Of a stretch of 64,000 nt of DNA, positions 18,360-28,700 are shown one piece after another (the first letter of the stretch is position 1; each line of letters opens with the position of its first letter). Where the stretch lies: contig QHWT01000084.1 in the NCBI GenBank assembly GCA_003222675.1, positions 1-64,000 on the forward strand. Direction: 5' to 3'. A program made the position numbers and the translations under genes. Source of the stretch: Acidobacteriota bacterium (GTDB lineage Bacteria; Acidobacteriota; Vicinamibacteria; Vicinamibacterales; 2-12-FULL-66-21). The notes beneath the pieces were generated by a model. The model was not told where the DNA came from and searched no databases. It saw only the letters and a program-made list of their open reading frames with translations.

Positions 18360-19742
18360 CTACGCCCGCGCGGCCGCGAAGGGCCACTGCCGCAGCCGGC
18401 GCGACCAGACGAGGAAGCACACGACGCCGAGCGCCAGGATGCCGAGACCGAAGCCGATGACGCGCACGTCCGTTGTGATGAAGACGAAGACCCAGCCGAC
18501 CAGCGCGACGAGGGCCGGCACGGGATAGAGCCAGATCCGATACGGGCGCGGCATATCAGGACGCGTCCGCCGCAGGCGCATCACGCCGGCGACCTGGCCG
18601 ATGAACTGTACGAGAATGCGCGTCGCGATCAGCGCGTCGATCACGATCCCGAGCGCGAAGAGAGACGCCAGGATCGAAATGACGCCAAGCACCAGCAACG
18701 ACACGTGCGGAAAGCCCTTCGTCGGATGGAGCTGGCCGAACGCCCTGAAGAAGTATCCGTCACGGGCGGCGGCATACGGAATGCGCGAGTATCCGAGCAA
18801 CAACGCGAACACGGATCCGAATGCGGTCCACAGGATCATCAGCGTGAACATCGTCGCGACGCCGGAGCCGTAGATCTTCTCCATGAAAATCGACACGATG
18901 AAATTCGACTCCGGGTGCACATCAGCGGGAACGAAGCTGCGCCACGGCACAACGCCGATGATCGAGAGATTGATGCCGATGTAGATCACCGCGACCGCCA
19001 CGGTGCTCATCAGAATCGACCGCGGGATCACCCTGCCGGGATTCTCCACCTCGTCGCCGATGTAGCAGACATCGTAGTAGCCGAGGTAGTCGTAAACGCC
19101 AATGCGCGACGCGGTGCCAAGTCCGAACAGAAACCCTAATGACATGTCGAACGCGTGCGGCGGGAAATCGAACGCGACGCGCGAATCGAAATGTGCCATG
19201 CCCGTGACGATCACGGCGATCGTCGTCGCCAGTGTGCCGACCCAGAGGCTCACGGTGATTGTGGCGATCGAATGGATGCGTCGATACAGCAGCGCGATAT
19301 TCAGGATGCCGACGGCTGCCGCGACGAGGAACACCGTGCGCGCAGACAGGCCGTGCCAGATGTAGCCGAGATACTGCGCGAAGCCGATGTAGCCGGACGC
19401 GATCTCGAGCGGTCCGCTCAGGATGAACTGCCACACGAAGAGGAACGCCATCAACCGACCCAGACGTTGGGGTCCGAATGCCTCGCGCAAATAGCCGAAC
19501 GATCCGCCCGGACCCGGCATCGCGGCGCCGAGTTCGCTCCACACCATGCCGTCGCAGACGACAATCACGAGTGCGGCGAGCCAGCCGATCATCGCCTGCG
19601 GTCCACCGAGCGCCGTCAACAACAACGGGATCGTGATGAACGGCCCGATCCCGATCATGTTGTTCATGTTCAGGGCAGTGGCCTGCACGATCCCGAAACG
19701 GCGCGGTACTTGGGTCGCCGGCTGGGTGCTCGAAGGCTCCAC
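18360..19742 (-). CDS. APC-family amino acid permease
   Basis: A 460-aa inner-membrane transporter with about 12 hydrophobic helices. The first helix carries the APC signature MIGIGPFITIPLL, and SELGAAMPGPGGSFGYLREAFG marks helices 2-3. The GTG start directly follows the TAA stop of the asparaginase gene (TAAGTG), so the two genes form a tightly coupled operon. An amino acid such as asparagine, aspartate or glutamate is a reasonable substrate by context; this is inference. Confidence 0.9.
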   Translation of the reverse strand: MEPSSTQPATQVPRRFGIVQATALNMNNMIGIGPFITIPLLLTALGGPQAMIGWLAALVIVVCDGMVWSELGAAMPGPGGSFGYLREAFGPQRLGRLMAFLFVWQFILSGPLEIASGYIGFAQYLGYIWHGLSARTVFLVAAAVGILNIALLYRRIHSIATITVSLWVGTLATTIAVIVTGMAHFDSRVAFDFPPHAFDMSLGFLFGLGTASRIGVYDYLGYYDVCYIGDEVENPGRVIPRSILMSTVAVAVIYIGINLSIIGVVPWRSFVPADVHPESNFIVSIFMEKIYGSGVATMFTLMILWTAFGSVFALLLGYSRIPYAAARDGYFFRAFGQLHPTKGFPHVSLLVLGVISILASLFALGIVIDALIATRILVQFIGQVAGVMRLRRTRPDMPRPYRIWLYPVPALVALVGWVFVFITTDVRVIGFGLGILALGVVCFLVWSRRLRQWPFAAARA

Positions 19743-20867
19743 TTAGTACTCGATGAACATGCGCTGAATGTCGGTGGGATCCTGCGTCTTCGTGAGCGCG
19801 AGCATCAGCAGGATGCGCGCCTTGAGAGGAGCGAGGTCTTCGCCCGCGATCTGGTATTCAGATCTCCGCGATGACGCGGTGGCGCCCGGCGCACCCGGCG
19901 TGCGCAGGCGCGCCGCAATCCGGCCGCTGCCCGTACGCGTGGTGATGACGACAAAGACGCCTTTACCGGTCGCATAGGCGATACCCTCGTCCTGTGTGCC
20001 GCTCGTGGCGCCGGCGCCGGCGGCTGCCATCACGATGCCCTTGGCTCCCCGGTCGACGGCCGCCTTGATCAAATCTCCGGGCGCGCCTTGATAGACCATC
20101 ACGATGTCGACGCGAGGCAGCGCGGAGACGGTCGTAAGATCGAGTTCGCTCTTGATGCTGTGCCGCTTCACGACGTCGCGGTAGAAGACGACACGGTCGG
20201 CGTCAACGACGCCGAGAATGCCGTAGCCGCGCGACTGGAACGTGTTCAGGCGCAAGGCGTCGGTCTTCGTCACCTCGCGCGCCGCATTGATCTCGTCGTT
20301 CAAGACGACCAGCACGCCGCGGCCGCGCGCGACAGGCGTTGCCGCGACGCGAAAGGCTTCCTGCAGGTTGGCGGCGCCTTCATAGCCCAGCGTGCTCGGG
20401 TTGCGCATCGAGCCGACGACGACGACCGGTCGATCGGATCGGACGGACAAATCGAGAAAATACGCAAGTTCCTCGAGCGTGTCGGTTCCGCTGGTGACGA
20501 CAATGCCGGCCAGCCCGCGATCGTCATCGAGCAGTGCGTTGATCCGCTTGGACAGCGCGAGCCACTGATCGAGCGTCAGCTCGCTGCTCGACTGGTTCGC
20601 GAACTGTTCTGTTTCCGGCTTGGCCCAGCGCGTCACGTCGGGGACCAGCGTGACGAGCTCGGCAGCAGTGAGACGGCCTCCCACCTTGTTTGAGATCGTT
20701 CCGCCCGTCGCGATCAGCCGCACTCGCGGCATCTCCGGTGCCGTGGCCGGCTGCGGACGCGTCTGGACCGCCGCATGGACGGACCAAGGGCTCAGCAGGA
20801 ACGTCAGAAGGAAGAGCGGCCACAGAAGAACACACAGAAAAACACAGAAATAAACAAAGAAAGACAC
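19743..20867 (-). CDS. Exported L-asparaginase (type II-like)
   Basis: A protein of about 374 aa that hydrolyses asparagine to aspartate and ammonia. Both threonine motifs of the family are present: ATGGTISN at residues 53-60 and VVTSGTDTLEE at 123-133, plus GYEGAANL and KGIVMAAAGAG. A very hydrophobic leader (FFVYFCVFLCVLLWPLFLL) should target it to the periplasm. That leader is encoded inside a CACAGAA-type dispersed repeat, so the start is uncertain. GTG 20867 is used; ATG 20963 would add a charged repeat-derived stretch. It is followed without a gap by an amino acid permease. Confidence 0.85.
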   Translation of the reverse strand: MSFFVYFCVFLCVLLWPLFLLTFLLSPWSVHAAVQTRPQPATAPEMPRVRLIATGGTISNKVGGRLTAAELVTLVPDVTRWAKPETEQFANQSSSELTLDQWLALSKRINALLDDDRGLAGIVVTSGTDTLEELAYFLDLSVRSDRPVVVVGSMRNPSTLGYEGAANLQEAFRVAATPVARGRGVLVVLNDEINAAREVTKTDALRLNTFQSRGYGILGVVDADRVVFYRDVVKRHSIKSELDLTTVSALPRVDIVMVYQGAPGDLIKAAVDRGAKGIVMAAAGAGATSGTQDEGIAYATGKGVFVVITTRTGSGRIAARLRTPGAPGATASSRRSEYQIAGEDLAPLKARILLMLALTKTQDPTDIQRMFIEY

Positions 20868-20960
20868 AGAACTACACGGCAAATTCGTTCCCTGTCTCGT
20901 CTGTGTTTTTCTGTGTTCTTCTGTGGCGTGTTCTTCCGTGGCCTGTCTTTCTCTGGCGCC
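20813..20960. repeat. CACAGAA-type imperfect inverted repeat
   Basis: The left arm is purine rich, with repeated CACAGAA and GAACACA words (20818-20872). The right arm has the complementary TTCTGTG and TTCTTCTGTGG words (20890-20955). Two relatives occur at 40168-40283 and 48417-48487. Base composition is sharply AT-richer than the neighbours. Its left arm lies inside the N-terminal coding region of the asparaginase gene. Confidence 0.75.
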
Positions 20961-20973
20961 CATGGCGCGGCCA

Positions 20974-21195
20974 CTATACCTGAGGGATGGGACGGCCATG
21001 CGCAAGGCTGAGCCAGCGGCTCAGCTGATGTGCGGCCTCGTCGGGCGTTCGCCCGTAAAACGGCATCAGCGCGCGAGAACCACCAGGCACGCGCGCGATC
21101 TGCGCACGCCATTGATCGCGGTCCACCAGCGACACTTCGATATGGTACTCGCGGCCATTGATGGTTTCTTCGAAGCGATGAACGGTGAGCGGCAT
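20974..21195 (-). CDS. Small conserved protein of unknown function
   Basis: A 73-aa soluble protein with no recognised domain name. It has a compact alpha/beta look: RFEETINGREYHIEVSLVD followed by WRAQIARVPGGSRALMPFYG and a C-terminal helix TPDEAAHQLSRWL. I recall similar short proteins from other Acidobacteriota, which would support it, but I cannot name the family. It lies upstream of the asparaginase gene on the same strand, separated by the repeat. Confidence 0.6.
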   Translation of the reverse strand: MPLTVHRFEETINGREYHIEVSLVDRDQWRAQIARVPGGSRALMPFYGRTPDEAAHQLSRWLSLAHGRPIPQV

Positions 21196-21362
21196 GCGAC
21201 GCGATCGAAAGCGAAAACGATGAAGTGGGTGGCAAACCCGGCGAGCATTTTCTGCGTCCCGTCACCGAGACGCAAGCGAAAGAATCCGCGAAGGCGCACC
21301 CACATGCAGCGTGCTTCGGCAAAACGGAACAATGCGCGAAAAAAAATCCGCAGCATGTCAGA

Positions 21363-22778
21363 ATGTCCACAAGCTTTCCACCGCTCATCCACATGTTTTC
21401 CACAGCCGCGGTGCGCTCGGCCTTCGCCTCGCTGATGATCGTCGTGTGCGCGTCTCACGCGGACGCGCAATCTTCGGCGAACGTGACGCTGTACCGCATT
21501 TTTCTGCAGGACGGCACGACGCTCGTGAGTTACGGCGACTACGCGCGCGTGGCCGATCGCGTGGTGTTGTCGGTTCCGATGGGTGGATCCTCTTCGGCGC
21601 CGAATATCCAGCTGCTCACGATCCCCGCCTCGGTCGTCGACTGGGAACGCACCGATGCGTATGCGGAATCCGCCCGCGCGGCGCACTACGCTGTCACGCG
21701 CGGTCCTGATGATTACGCGCTGCTCGCGTCGGCGGTTGCGCGCGCCCTCTCCGACATAGCCGTCACGCGCGATTCCGCGACGAAGATCGCGATGGCGGGC
21801 GAAGCGCGACAGAACGTCACGCGCTGGGTGGCGGAGCATTACGGCTATCGCGCCTCAGATGTGGCGCAGCTCGCCGGCATGTTCGACGACGTGATCGCGG
21901 AAACGCGAGCGGCGTCAGGCGCGGCGAATGTCGATCTCGCGCTCGTCGCGAACATGGCGGTGCCCCCCTCGATGCCTCTGATGGGGCCGCCGACGCTGCC
22001 CGAGAGCCTCGAACAGGGATTGCGCGCCGCGACGCTCGCCGAGCCCAGCGAGCGGCTCTCGCTGCTGCGCGCCGTCGCGGCCACACTGTCCACTGTCGGC
22101 CCCGAGGCGACATGGTCGGGGTCGCTGCGCGCGCGTGTGAGCGCGGCGATTGCGGGAGAGGAGCGCACCGACCGAGACTATGCGACGCTGTCGCGCGACG
22201 TGCTGCGGACGGCCGATCGGCGTGCGCGCGACGCCGACGTTCGCGGCGTCGCGCGCCTCCTGTCGCGCGTGCTGCAGGACGATCAGCGGCTGGGTAATCG
22301 CCGTCCTCAAGCGATCGCGTCCCTGCTCGCCTCGCTCGATGCACGGCTCGACTCGGCGCGGCGGCTGCGGCTCGCGCGTGATCAGTGGGAAGGCCGGCTC
22401 GACTTGTTGCGCGGCTACTCGCGCCTCATCTCGGAGCCGCTCGCGACGCTCAGGCGCGGTCGATCGTCGCTGGAGCGGATTCGGCAGTTCGAGGCGACGT
22501 CACGGGTGATGCTGCAACGCCTCACCGATCGCACCGCCGACGCGTCGCGGCAGCTCTCCGCCGTGACTCCTCCGGTCGAAGGTGAGACAATCCAGGGATT
22601 GTTGACGAGCGCCGCGCAGCTCACCTCGCGCGCGGTCTCGGCGCGGCAGCGCGCCGTCGCGTCGGGCGAGATGCCGACGGCGTGGGAAGCGGCATCAGCC
22701 GCGGCCGGCGCAATCATGTTGATCGAACGCGCGTCCGACGAGCTCCAGAGACTGACCAAGGCCCCTGAACTGAAGTGA
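21363..22778 (+). CDS. Exported alpha-helical protein of unknown function
   Basis: About 471 aa (461 if the ATG at 21393 is used). A signal peptide MFSTAAVRSAFASLMIVVCASHADAQ is followed by a beta-rich segment (VTLYRIFLQDGTTLVSYGDYARV) that looks like a carboxypeptidase- or protease-regulatory-like module. A long helical, arginine-rich region follows with no recognised domain. The gene overlaps the AddB-like gene by GTGA, so it is co-translated with the DNA-repair pair even though the product is exported. The choice between the two starts is open; a TCCAC array covers both. Confidence 0.7.
   Translation: MSTSFPPLIHMFSTAAVRSAFASLMIVVCASHADAQSSANVTLYRIFLQDGTTLVSYGDYARVADRVVLSVPMGGSSSAPNIQLLTIPASVVDWERTDAYAESARAAHYAVTRGPDDYALLASAVARALSDIAVTRDSATKIAMAGEARQNVTRWVAEHYGYRASDVAQLAGMFDDVIAETRAASGAANVDLALVANMAVPPSMPLMGPPTLPESLEQGLRAATLAEPSERLSLLRAVAATLSTVGPEATWSGSLRARVSAAIAGEERTDRDYATLSRDVLRTADRRARDADVRGVARLLSRVLQDDQRLGNRRPQAIASLLASLDARLDSARRLRLARDQWEGRLDLLRGYSRLISEPLATLRRGRSSLERIRQFEATSRVMLQRLTDRTADASRQLSAVTPPVEGETIQGLLTSAAQLTSRAVSARQRAVASGEMPTAWEAASAAAGAIMLIERASDELQRLTKAPELK
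21364..21405. promoter_or_regulatory. Four TCCAC words at exact 11-bp spacing
   Basis: TCCAC occurs at 21366, 21377, 21388 and 21399, one helical turn apart and in the same orientation. The last is TTTTCCACA, which fits the DnaA-box consensus TTWTNCACA; the third, TCATCCACA, has one mismatch to TTATCCACA. Eleven bases is not a codon multiple, so the phasing is not a protein repeat. It lies across the start of the exported-protein gene. An operator or DnaA-binding array is an inference. Confidence 0.4.
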
Positions 22779-25705
22779 TCACCCCGCGCAGTACCCGGCT
22801 CGTCCGGGTTCCGGATCTACAAGCCTTCCAGCGTGCCATCGTGCGTGCTCTTCCCCGGACGATCGATGCCGTGCGCGACTGCGCGGTCATTGTGCCGACG
22901 CGCGGCGCGGCGGAAGAACTGCGGCGGACGATTGAGAACCTTGCACTCGGATCCGGCGGCGTGTTCGCGAGCGCCGATTCAGGTGCGATCGCTGTGGTGC
23001 TGCCCGAGCTCTCGACCAGAGATCAGTTCTACGTGCGAATGCGTGAACGGATGCCCGATGTGCCGGCATTGCTCTCTGGATTTGCCCGTGAAGTGCTGTT
23101 GCGCCGCGCCGCCCGCGACGCGAGTGCGGCTGGCGCCGAGCCGCCGTTTCAATTGCGGCCCGGATTGATTGTCGAGATACTCGCGCTGTACGACGAGCTG
23201 CGCCGGCGCCATAAGACGGTCTCGGACTTCGAGCGGCTCCTCGTCGCAGCGCTCGCGCCCAGCGCGGATCACGATCGCGGCGCGGCGCGGCTGCTCGAGC
23301 AAACGGTCTTTCTCGCATCTGCGTTCACGCGGTTCGAAGCGGCAATCGCCGCGACGGGCCGGCTCGACGAGCACGCCCTGCGCCTCCGGGCGCTGCAACC
23401 GTCACCGGGCGCACGCGCCGTGTTCCGCCAGGTGATCGTGACGGTCGGCGACCAGGCAGCGGATCGCCGCGGCTTGTGGACCGCGGATTTCGATCTGCTC
23501 GCGCGCCTGCCGGGCCTCGAATCGATCGACGTGATCGCGACCGAATCGGTCCTGGAATCCGGGTACCACCAGCGCCTCCACGATTTGATGCCTGGCATTG
23601 AAGAGGTGCGCGCCGAAGGGCCCGCGGCACCGACGATTTTGGTTGTGCCCGCCTCCGCTCGCGTCGCATCTTCCGCAAGCTTTGGCGAGGCCAGTCCCCC
23701 AAGCGACGCCCGAGCGTTCGTGTGTCGCGATCGCGAAGAAGAGCTGGCCGAGTTCGCGCGAGCGATCAAGAGCGAGCCGCGGCGCGCCACGCCGCTCGAT
23801 CGCACGGCGATTGTCTTTCAACGACCGCTCCCTTACCTCTATCTCGCCCGACAGGTGTTTTCGGACGCGCGTATCCCTTACCAGGCACTCGATTCGATGC
23901 CGCTCGCCGCGGAACCCTTTGCCGCCGCCGTCGACCTGATTTTCGCGGTGATCGCGGCGAACTTCACGCGTGGGTCGCTGATCGAGCTGCTGCGATCGCC
24001 GCACTTCGCCTTCGGGCACGCGTCGCACGCGGTCGCAGCGAGCGAGATCGCCGCGCTCGACCGGTTTCTCGTCGATCGGAAGTACCTCGGCGGCGCCGAG
24101 CGGCTGGCGGAGTTGTCGTCAGAAGCCGGCTCCGGCGCGCGAACGGGGTACGCATCAGCACTCGCCGCGGCGGCGGCGGTTGCCGATGCATTGACCAGCG
24201 TGTCGACAGCGGCCAGCGCGCCAGAACAGATCGCGGGCATCCTCGGCTTCATCACGGCACACGAACGCTTACCCCGTGCAACGGATGCGTGGCGCGCGCG
24301 TCACATGCGCGCGCGGGGCGCGGTGCTCGCCGCGCTCGAAATGCTCCGCGACGCGCACAAGGCGTACGATGCCGAGCCGCTCTCGATTGCCGAGCTGGCG
24401 GGTGCGGTCCGCCGGTGGATCGAAGGACAGACGTTCTCGCCGCGAACGGGCGCAACGGGGCTCGTGCTGCTCGATGCCCGTGCCGCCGCCTACGCCGACC
24501 TCGACGAGATCCGCATCGTCGGACTCAGCGAAGCGGACTGGCCCGAGCGCGCGACGCGCAGCATCTTTTATCCACAATCGTTGCTGTCGCAGCTCGGATG
24601 GCCCGCCGAGCAGGACCGTGTGACGGCGGGGCGCGCGCGGTTCCTCGTCTCAGCGTCGCCGCTGCTCGACGACATCGATGCCGTGGGTCTGCCGATCGAG
24701 CAGGCGCCCGCGCCGAGATTCACGCGGGCCTTCGCGCATGAAGCGCTCGCAATCGAGCCCGTGGCGTTCGACGCGGTCGACGGCTCGTCGCGTGAGTGGC
24801 TGACGCTGCGTGTGGCTCGAACGTTCGACGAGGAACGATTCCGCGGCGCCGCAGGATCGCGCGCCCCCATATCCTACGCCGTGAGCCACGTCGAGCGGTA
24901 TCTCGCGTGTCCGTTCCGTTATTACGCCGCATATGTGCTGCGATTGCCGGAGGAGCGCGAAGAGGAATCGTGGATGACACCGCAGGAACGGGGACAGTTC
25001 GTGCACGAGGTGTTCTGCGAGTTTTTCACGGAATGGCAGGCGTGCGGCAGCGGCGCGATCACGACGGCCAACCTTGGCGAGGCCGTCGAGCTGTTCCGAC
25101 AGGTCGCGGAAACGCACCTCGAGAATCTCCCCGAAGGGGACCGCGCGCTCGAACGGACGCTGTTGCTCGGGTCGGCCGCGGCGCCGGGGCTTGCGGAGCG
25201 CGCCTTTGCGTTCGAGGTCGAGCAAGGCGTCCCCGTCCTCGAGCGGCTGCTCGAGTACGAGCTCGAAGGCGTGTTCGCCTTCACGGGTCCTGACGGCCCC
25301 CGCTCCATCCATCTGCGCTCGAAAGCGGATCGTATCGACCTCTTGCAGGACAGCACGCTGCGGATCATCGACTACAAGCTCGGACGGGCGCCGAATCGCG
25401 ATCGATCGCTGCAGTTGCCCGTCTACGGCGCGTGCGCCCAGCACGCATTGAAAGGACGGCACAACCGCGAATGGACCGTTTCGCGCGCCGGCTATGTCGC
25501 GTTTCGCGAGAAGCAGCCGTTCTCGCCGCTGGGGAGGAACGAAGAGGAAATCGCGGCGGCGCTTGCGGATGGGCAGGCCAGGCTCGTTGCCGCGGTCGAG
25601 AGTATCGAGCGGGGCGAATTCCCGGTGCGTCCCGACGAACCGTACCTCTGCAACTGGTGCGCGTACCCGACCGTCTGCCGCAAGGATTACGTCGGCGATG
25701 AGTGA
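22775..25705 (+). CDS. AddB-like PD-(D/E)XK nuclease
   Basis: A 976-aa protein of the AddB/PD-(D/E)XK family, partner of the helicase-nuclease downstream in double-strand break resection. The nuclease domain is C-terminal: KADRIDLLQDSTLRIIDYKLG (about residues 850-870) holds the acidic residues and lysine. Four cysteines for a probable Fe-S cluster are present, one in LACPFRYY (about 711) and three in CNWCAYPTVC (about 959-968). The N-terminal helicase-like half starts with IVPTRGAAEELRR where Walker A would be and lacks GxGKT, so it should not hydrolyse ATP. It starts with GTG overlapping the previous stop and ends overlapping addA (ATGAGTGA). Confidence 0.85.
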   Translation: MITPRSTRLVRVPDLQAFQRAIVRALPRTIDAVRDCAVIVPTRGAAEELRRTIENLALGSGGVFASADSGAIAVVLPELSTRDQFYVRMRERMPDVPALLSGFAREVLLRRAARDASAAGAEPPFQLRPGLIVEILALYDELRRRHKTVSDFERLLVAALAPSADHDRGAARLLEQTVFLASAFTRFEAAIAATGRLDEHALRLRALQPSPGARAVFRQVIVTVGDQAADRRGLWTADFDLLARLPGLESIDVIATESVLESGYHQRLHDLMPGIEEVRAEGPAAPTILVVPASARVASSASFGEASPPSDARAFVCRDREEELAEFARAIKSEPRRATPLDRTAIVFQRPLPYLYLARQVFSDARIPYQALDSMPLAAEPFAAAVDLIFAVIAANFTRGSLIELLRSPHFAFGHASHAVAASEIAALDRFLVDRKYLGGAERLAELSSEAGSGARTGYASALAAAAAVADALTSVSTAASAPEQIAGILGFITAHERLPRATDAWRARHMRARGAVLAALEMLRDAHKAYDAEPLSIAELAGAVRRWIEGQTFSPRTGATGLVLLDARAAAYADLDEIRIVGLSEADWPERATRSIFYPQSLLSQLGWPAEQDRVTAGRARFLVSASPLLDDIDAVGLPIEQAPAPRFTRAFAHEALAIEPVAFDAVDGSSREWLTLRVARTFDEERFRGAAGSRAPISYAVSHVERYLACPFRYYAAYVLRLPEEREEESWMTPQERGQFVHEVFCEFFTEWQACGSGAITTANLGEAVELFRQVAETHLENLPEGDRALERTLLLGSAAAPGLAERAFAFEVEQGVPVLERLLEYELEGVFAFTGPDGPRSIHLRSKADRIDLLQDSTLRIIDYKLGRAPNRDRSLQLPVYGACAQHALKGRHNREWTVSRAGYVAFREKQPFSPLGRNEEEIAAALADGQARLVAAVESIERGEFPVRPDEPYLCNWCAYPTVCRKDYVGDE

Positions 25706-28700
25706 CCAGTTGTCGCTTTTCGGCAGCGTCAGCGTGGAGCCGGACGCCGACGCGGATGCGCGAATCTTCGCGCAGGACCCCGCGCACAACGTGGTGCTCG
25801 AGGCGTCGGCGGGCACAGGCAAGACCACCGTGCTCGTCACGCGTTACGTGAACCTCCTGATGCGCGGCGTCGATCCCGCCAACATTCTCGCGATCACCTT
25901 CACGCGCAAAGCGGCGGCCGAGATGCGCGAACGGATCCTGCGCGACCTGCGGCGCGCGGCCGAGCTCAACACGTTCGATCGCGCACGCTGGATCGCGTTG
26001 CGCGATCGTCTGGCCGACATCCAGATCAGCACGATCGACGCCTTCTGCCTGTCGCTGCTCCGCGAGTTTCCGCTCGAAGCGGATCTCGACCCCGGGTTCA
26101 CAATGGCGGACGAGACCGAAGTGCCGCGTCTGGTCGAGCAGGCGCTCGATAAGTCGCTCGCAATCTTCGTGGGGCTCGCGAAGCGCGAACCGGATTTCGC
26201 GCTGGTGCTCGCCCAGCTCGGCATCTCGCGCACGCGCGAAGGGCTCGCCTCGCTGCTCGATCGACGGCTCGTCGCAGGGGACGTGCTGGATCGCTTCCTG
26301 GCGCGCGGTCCCGCGGATTTGACCGCCGCCGCCATCTGCCGGCGCGCCGTTGACGGCTTGATCGATCTCTTTTACCAACTACCCGGTGGCTTCGAGCGAT
26401 TCATCGCCGAGGGACCGCTCGACCATCCGCGCTACCAGCTGCTCGCGCGCGATCTTCGACGGCTCGAGACGTTCCGGAACGCCGACGATGCCGCCGTGCG
26501 CGGGCTGATCGACCGGGTGTCGGCGCACTTCCTCAAGAATGACGGCAAGCGGCGCAGCAGCGATCGAATTCATCCGTACACGAACGGCGACTATCCGTCC
26601 CCGGACCTAGGGAAGCGTCACCGCGCCGCGGCGCTGCAGCTCGGCGAGCCGATTGAGAATCTCGCGCGCGCGTTCAGCCGCGACCTCAACACGGTGCTCG
26701 CGCGCGGTATCCGGCGGATGTTCTCGATCGCGCTCGCGCAATATCGCATCGCGTTGAACGAGCGATCGGTCCTCGACTTTTCCGACGTCCTCGAGCGAGC
26801 CGTCGATTTGCTCGGGCGGATGGACGAATTTTCGCAGAGCCGCTACCGCCTCGAGGGGCGCTATCACCACGTGCTCGTCGACGAATTCCAGGACACCAGC
26901 CGCAAACAGTGGGAGCTCGTCTCCCTGCTCGTCAAGGCATGGGGCGAAGGACTCGGGCTCGCGTCGAACCCGTCCATCTTCATCGTAGGCGACCGCAAAC
27001 AGTCGATTTATCGCTTCCGTGACGCGGAGGTTGCCGTTCTCCAGGAAGCGGGCCGCTTCATCGAAGGGCTGCGTCCGGGATCCAGCGGACGGCGATCGAT
27101 CACGCGAAGTTTTCGCGCGGTGCCGCAACTGCTGTCGTTCGTCAACGAGGTGTTTACGGAGATGGGGCGCGGCGCCCAGCGCGCCGATGACTTCAAGTAC
27201 GACGAGGCCGACCGCTTCCCGGTCGATGCTGTCCGGGATCCGCGCGGGCCGATGCTGGGCCTCGCGTTCGCCGGGGATTCGACCCTCTGCGCCGACGCGG
27301 TTGCTGACGAGATCGCGCGCGTGCTGCGCGAAGAGACCGTCCGCGACAAACAGTCCGGCCTCGCGCGCGACGTGAAGCCCGGAGATATCGCGATTCTCTT
27401 CCGCTCGCGCGCGAGCCATCGGGAGTTCGAGGCCGCGCTCGAAGCGCGCGGAATTCCAACGTACGTTTACAAGGGTCTTGGTTTCTTCGACGCGGACGAG
27501 ATCAAGGACATGTCGGCGTTGATACGCTACCTCGCGAATCCTTCGTCGGATCTTCGGGCCGCAGCCGTGCTGCGTTCGCGATTCGTGCGCCTGTCCGACG
27601 CCGCGCTCAGCGTCCTGGCCCCGCGGCTCGCCGCGGCACTCATCGATCCCGAGCCGCCATCGGCGCTTCCTGCGCTCCTCGACGATGACCGCCGCGCGCT
27701 CGAGCAGGCGCGAGCGCACGTGCCTGGCTGGCTCGCAAAGGTCGATCGCGTGCCCCCTGCGGATCTCATCGAATCGATTCTGCCCGACGTCGCCTACGCG
27801 TATGAGCTCCGCGGCCCTCGCCGCCAGCAGGCGTGGGAGAACCTGAAGAAGATGCGTGCGCTGGTGCGACGCATCCAGAACCGCGGCTATGCGACGCTGG
27901 CGCGCATCGCGGATCATCTCGATGCGCTCACGGCCGGAGATGAATCGAACGCGGTGATCGAAGCGCTCAACGCGGTAAACCTCATGACGGTCCACGCGTC
28001 AAAGGGCCTCGAGTACCCGGTAGTATTCGTCGTGAATCTCGCGAAAGGCGCCAGTGGTCCGCCCAAGCCCGTGCGTGTGAGCGGAGATGACGTGTCGGTC
28101 GGTCCGTTCGTGTCGGCAACCGATGAGGATGAAAAGGCGCGGGAACGCGAAGAGACGAAGCGGCTGCTCTACGTCGCGCTCACGCGCGCGCGCGACCGGC
28201 TGTATCTCGCATCCGTATTGAAGGACGGCCGGCTTGCGCCCGGACGCGGCAGCCTTGCGGAGGTGCTGCCCGAATCGGTGAAGGCGCTGTTCGCCCGAGC
28301 CTGCGCGTCACCGTCAGCGGATGCGCTCGAGCCGCTCGAATGGACCCCGGAGTCAGCCCCTTCGACAAGCTCCGGGCAGGGGCGCACATTCGCGTTCAGA
28401 ATTTGCCCTCCACCGGCGAGCGATGTGCGAGTGCAGCCGGCGTCGGCCGGCGAACCGCGTCAGCTCGATGACAACTTCGCGGCCATGCCCGATGATCGAG
28501 GGACCGCGCGCGTGAGCGTGACGAGCTGGCTCGAGACGTGCGATTCAGAAACGGACTGGGGCGCCGGCGCCGATCCGGAGGATGCGTTTGTCGGTACCCT
28601 CGTGCACCGCTTGTTTCAATTCGGCGGAGCGCTGGGGGCAACCGCACCGGTCGAAGAGCTCGTCGCGTTTGCGGACTCGCTTGTCACGCCCGAGGACCGA

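Noticed and set aside
21364-21405. Chromosomal replication origin
   Set aside because: The DnaA-box-like words are few, no AT-rich unwinding region is adjacent, and no dnaA, dnaN or other origin-linked gene is nearby. Kept only as a possible regulatory array.
21066-21839. 257-codon minus-strand frame
   Set aside because: It overlaps both the 73-aa gene and the exported-protein gene in other frames and has no recognisable motif or signal.
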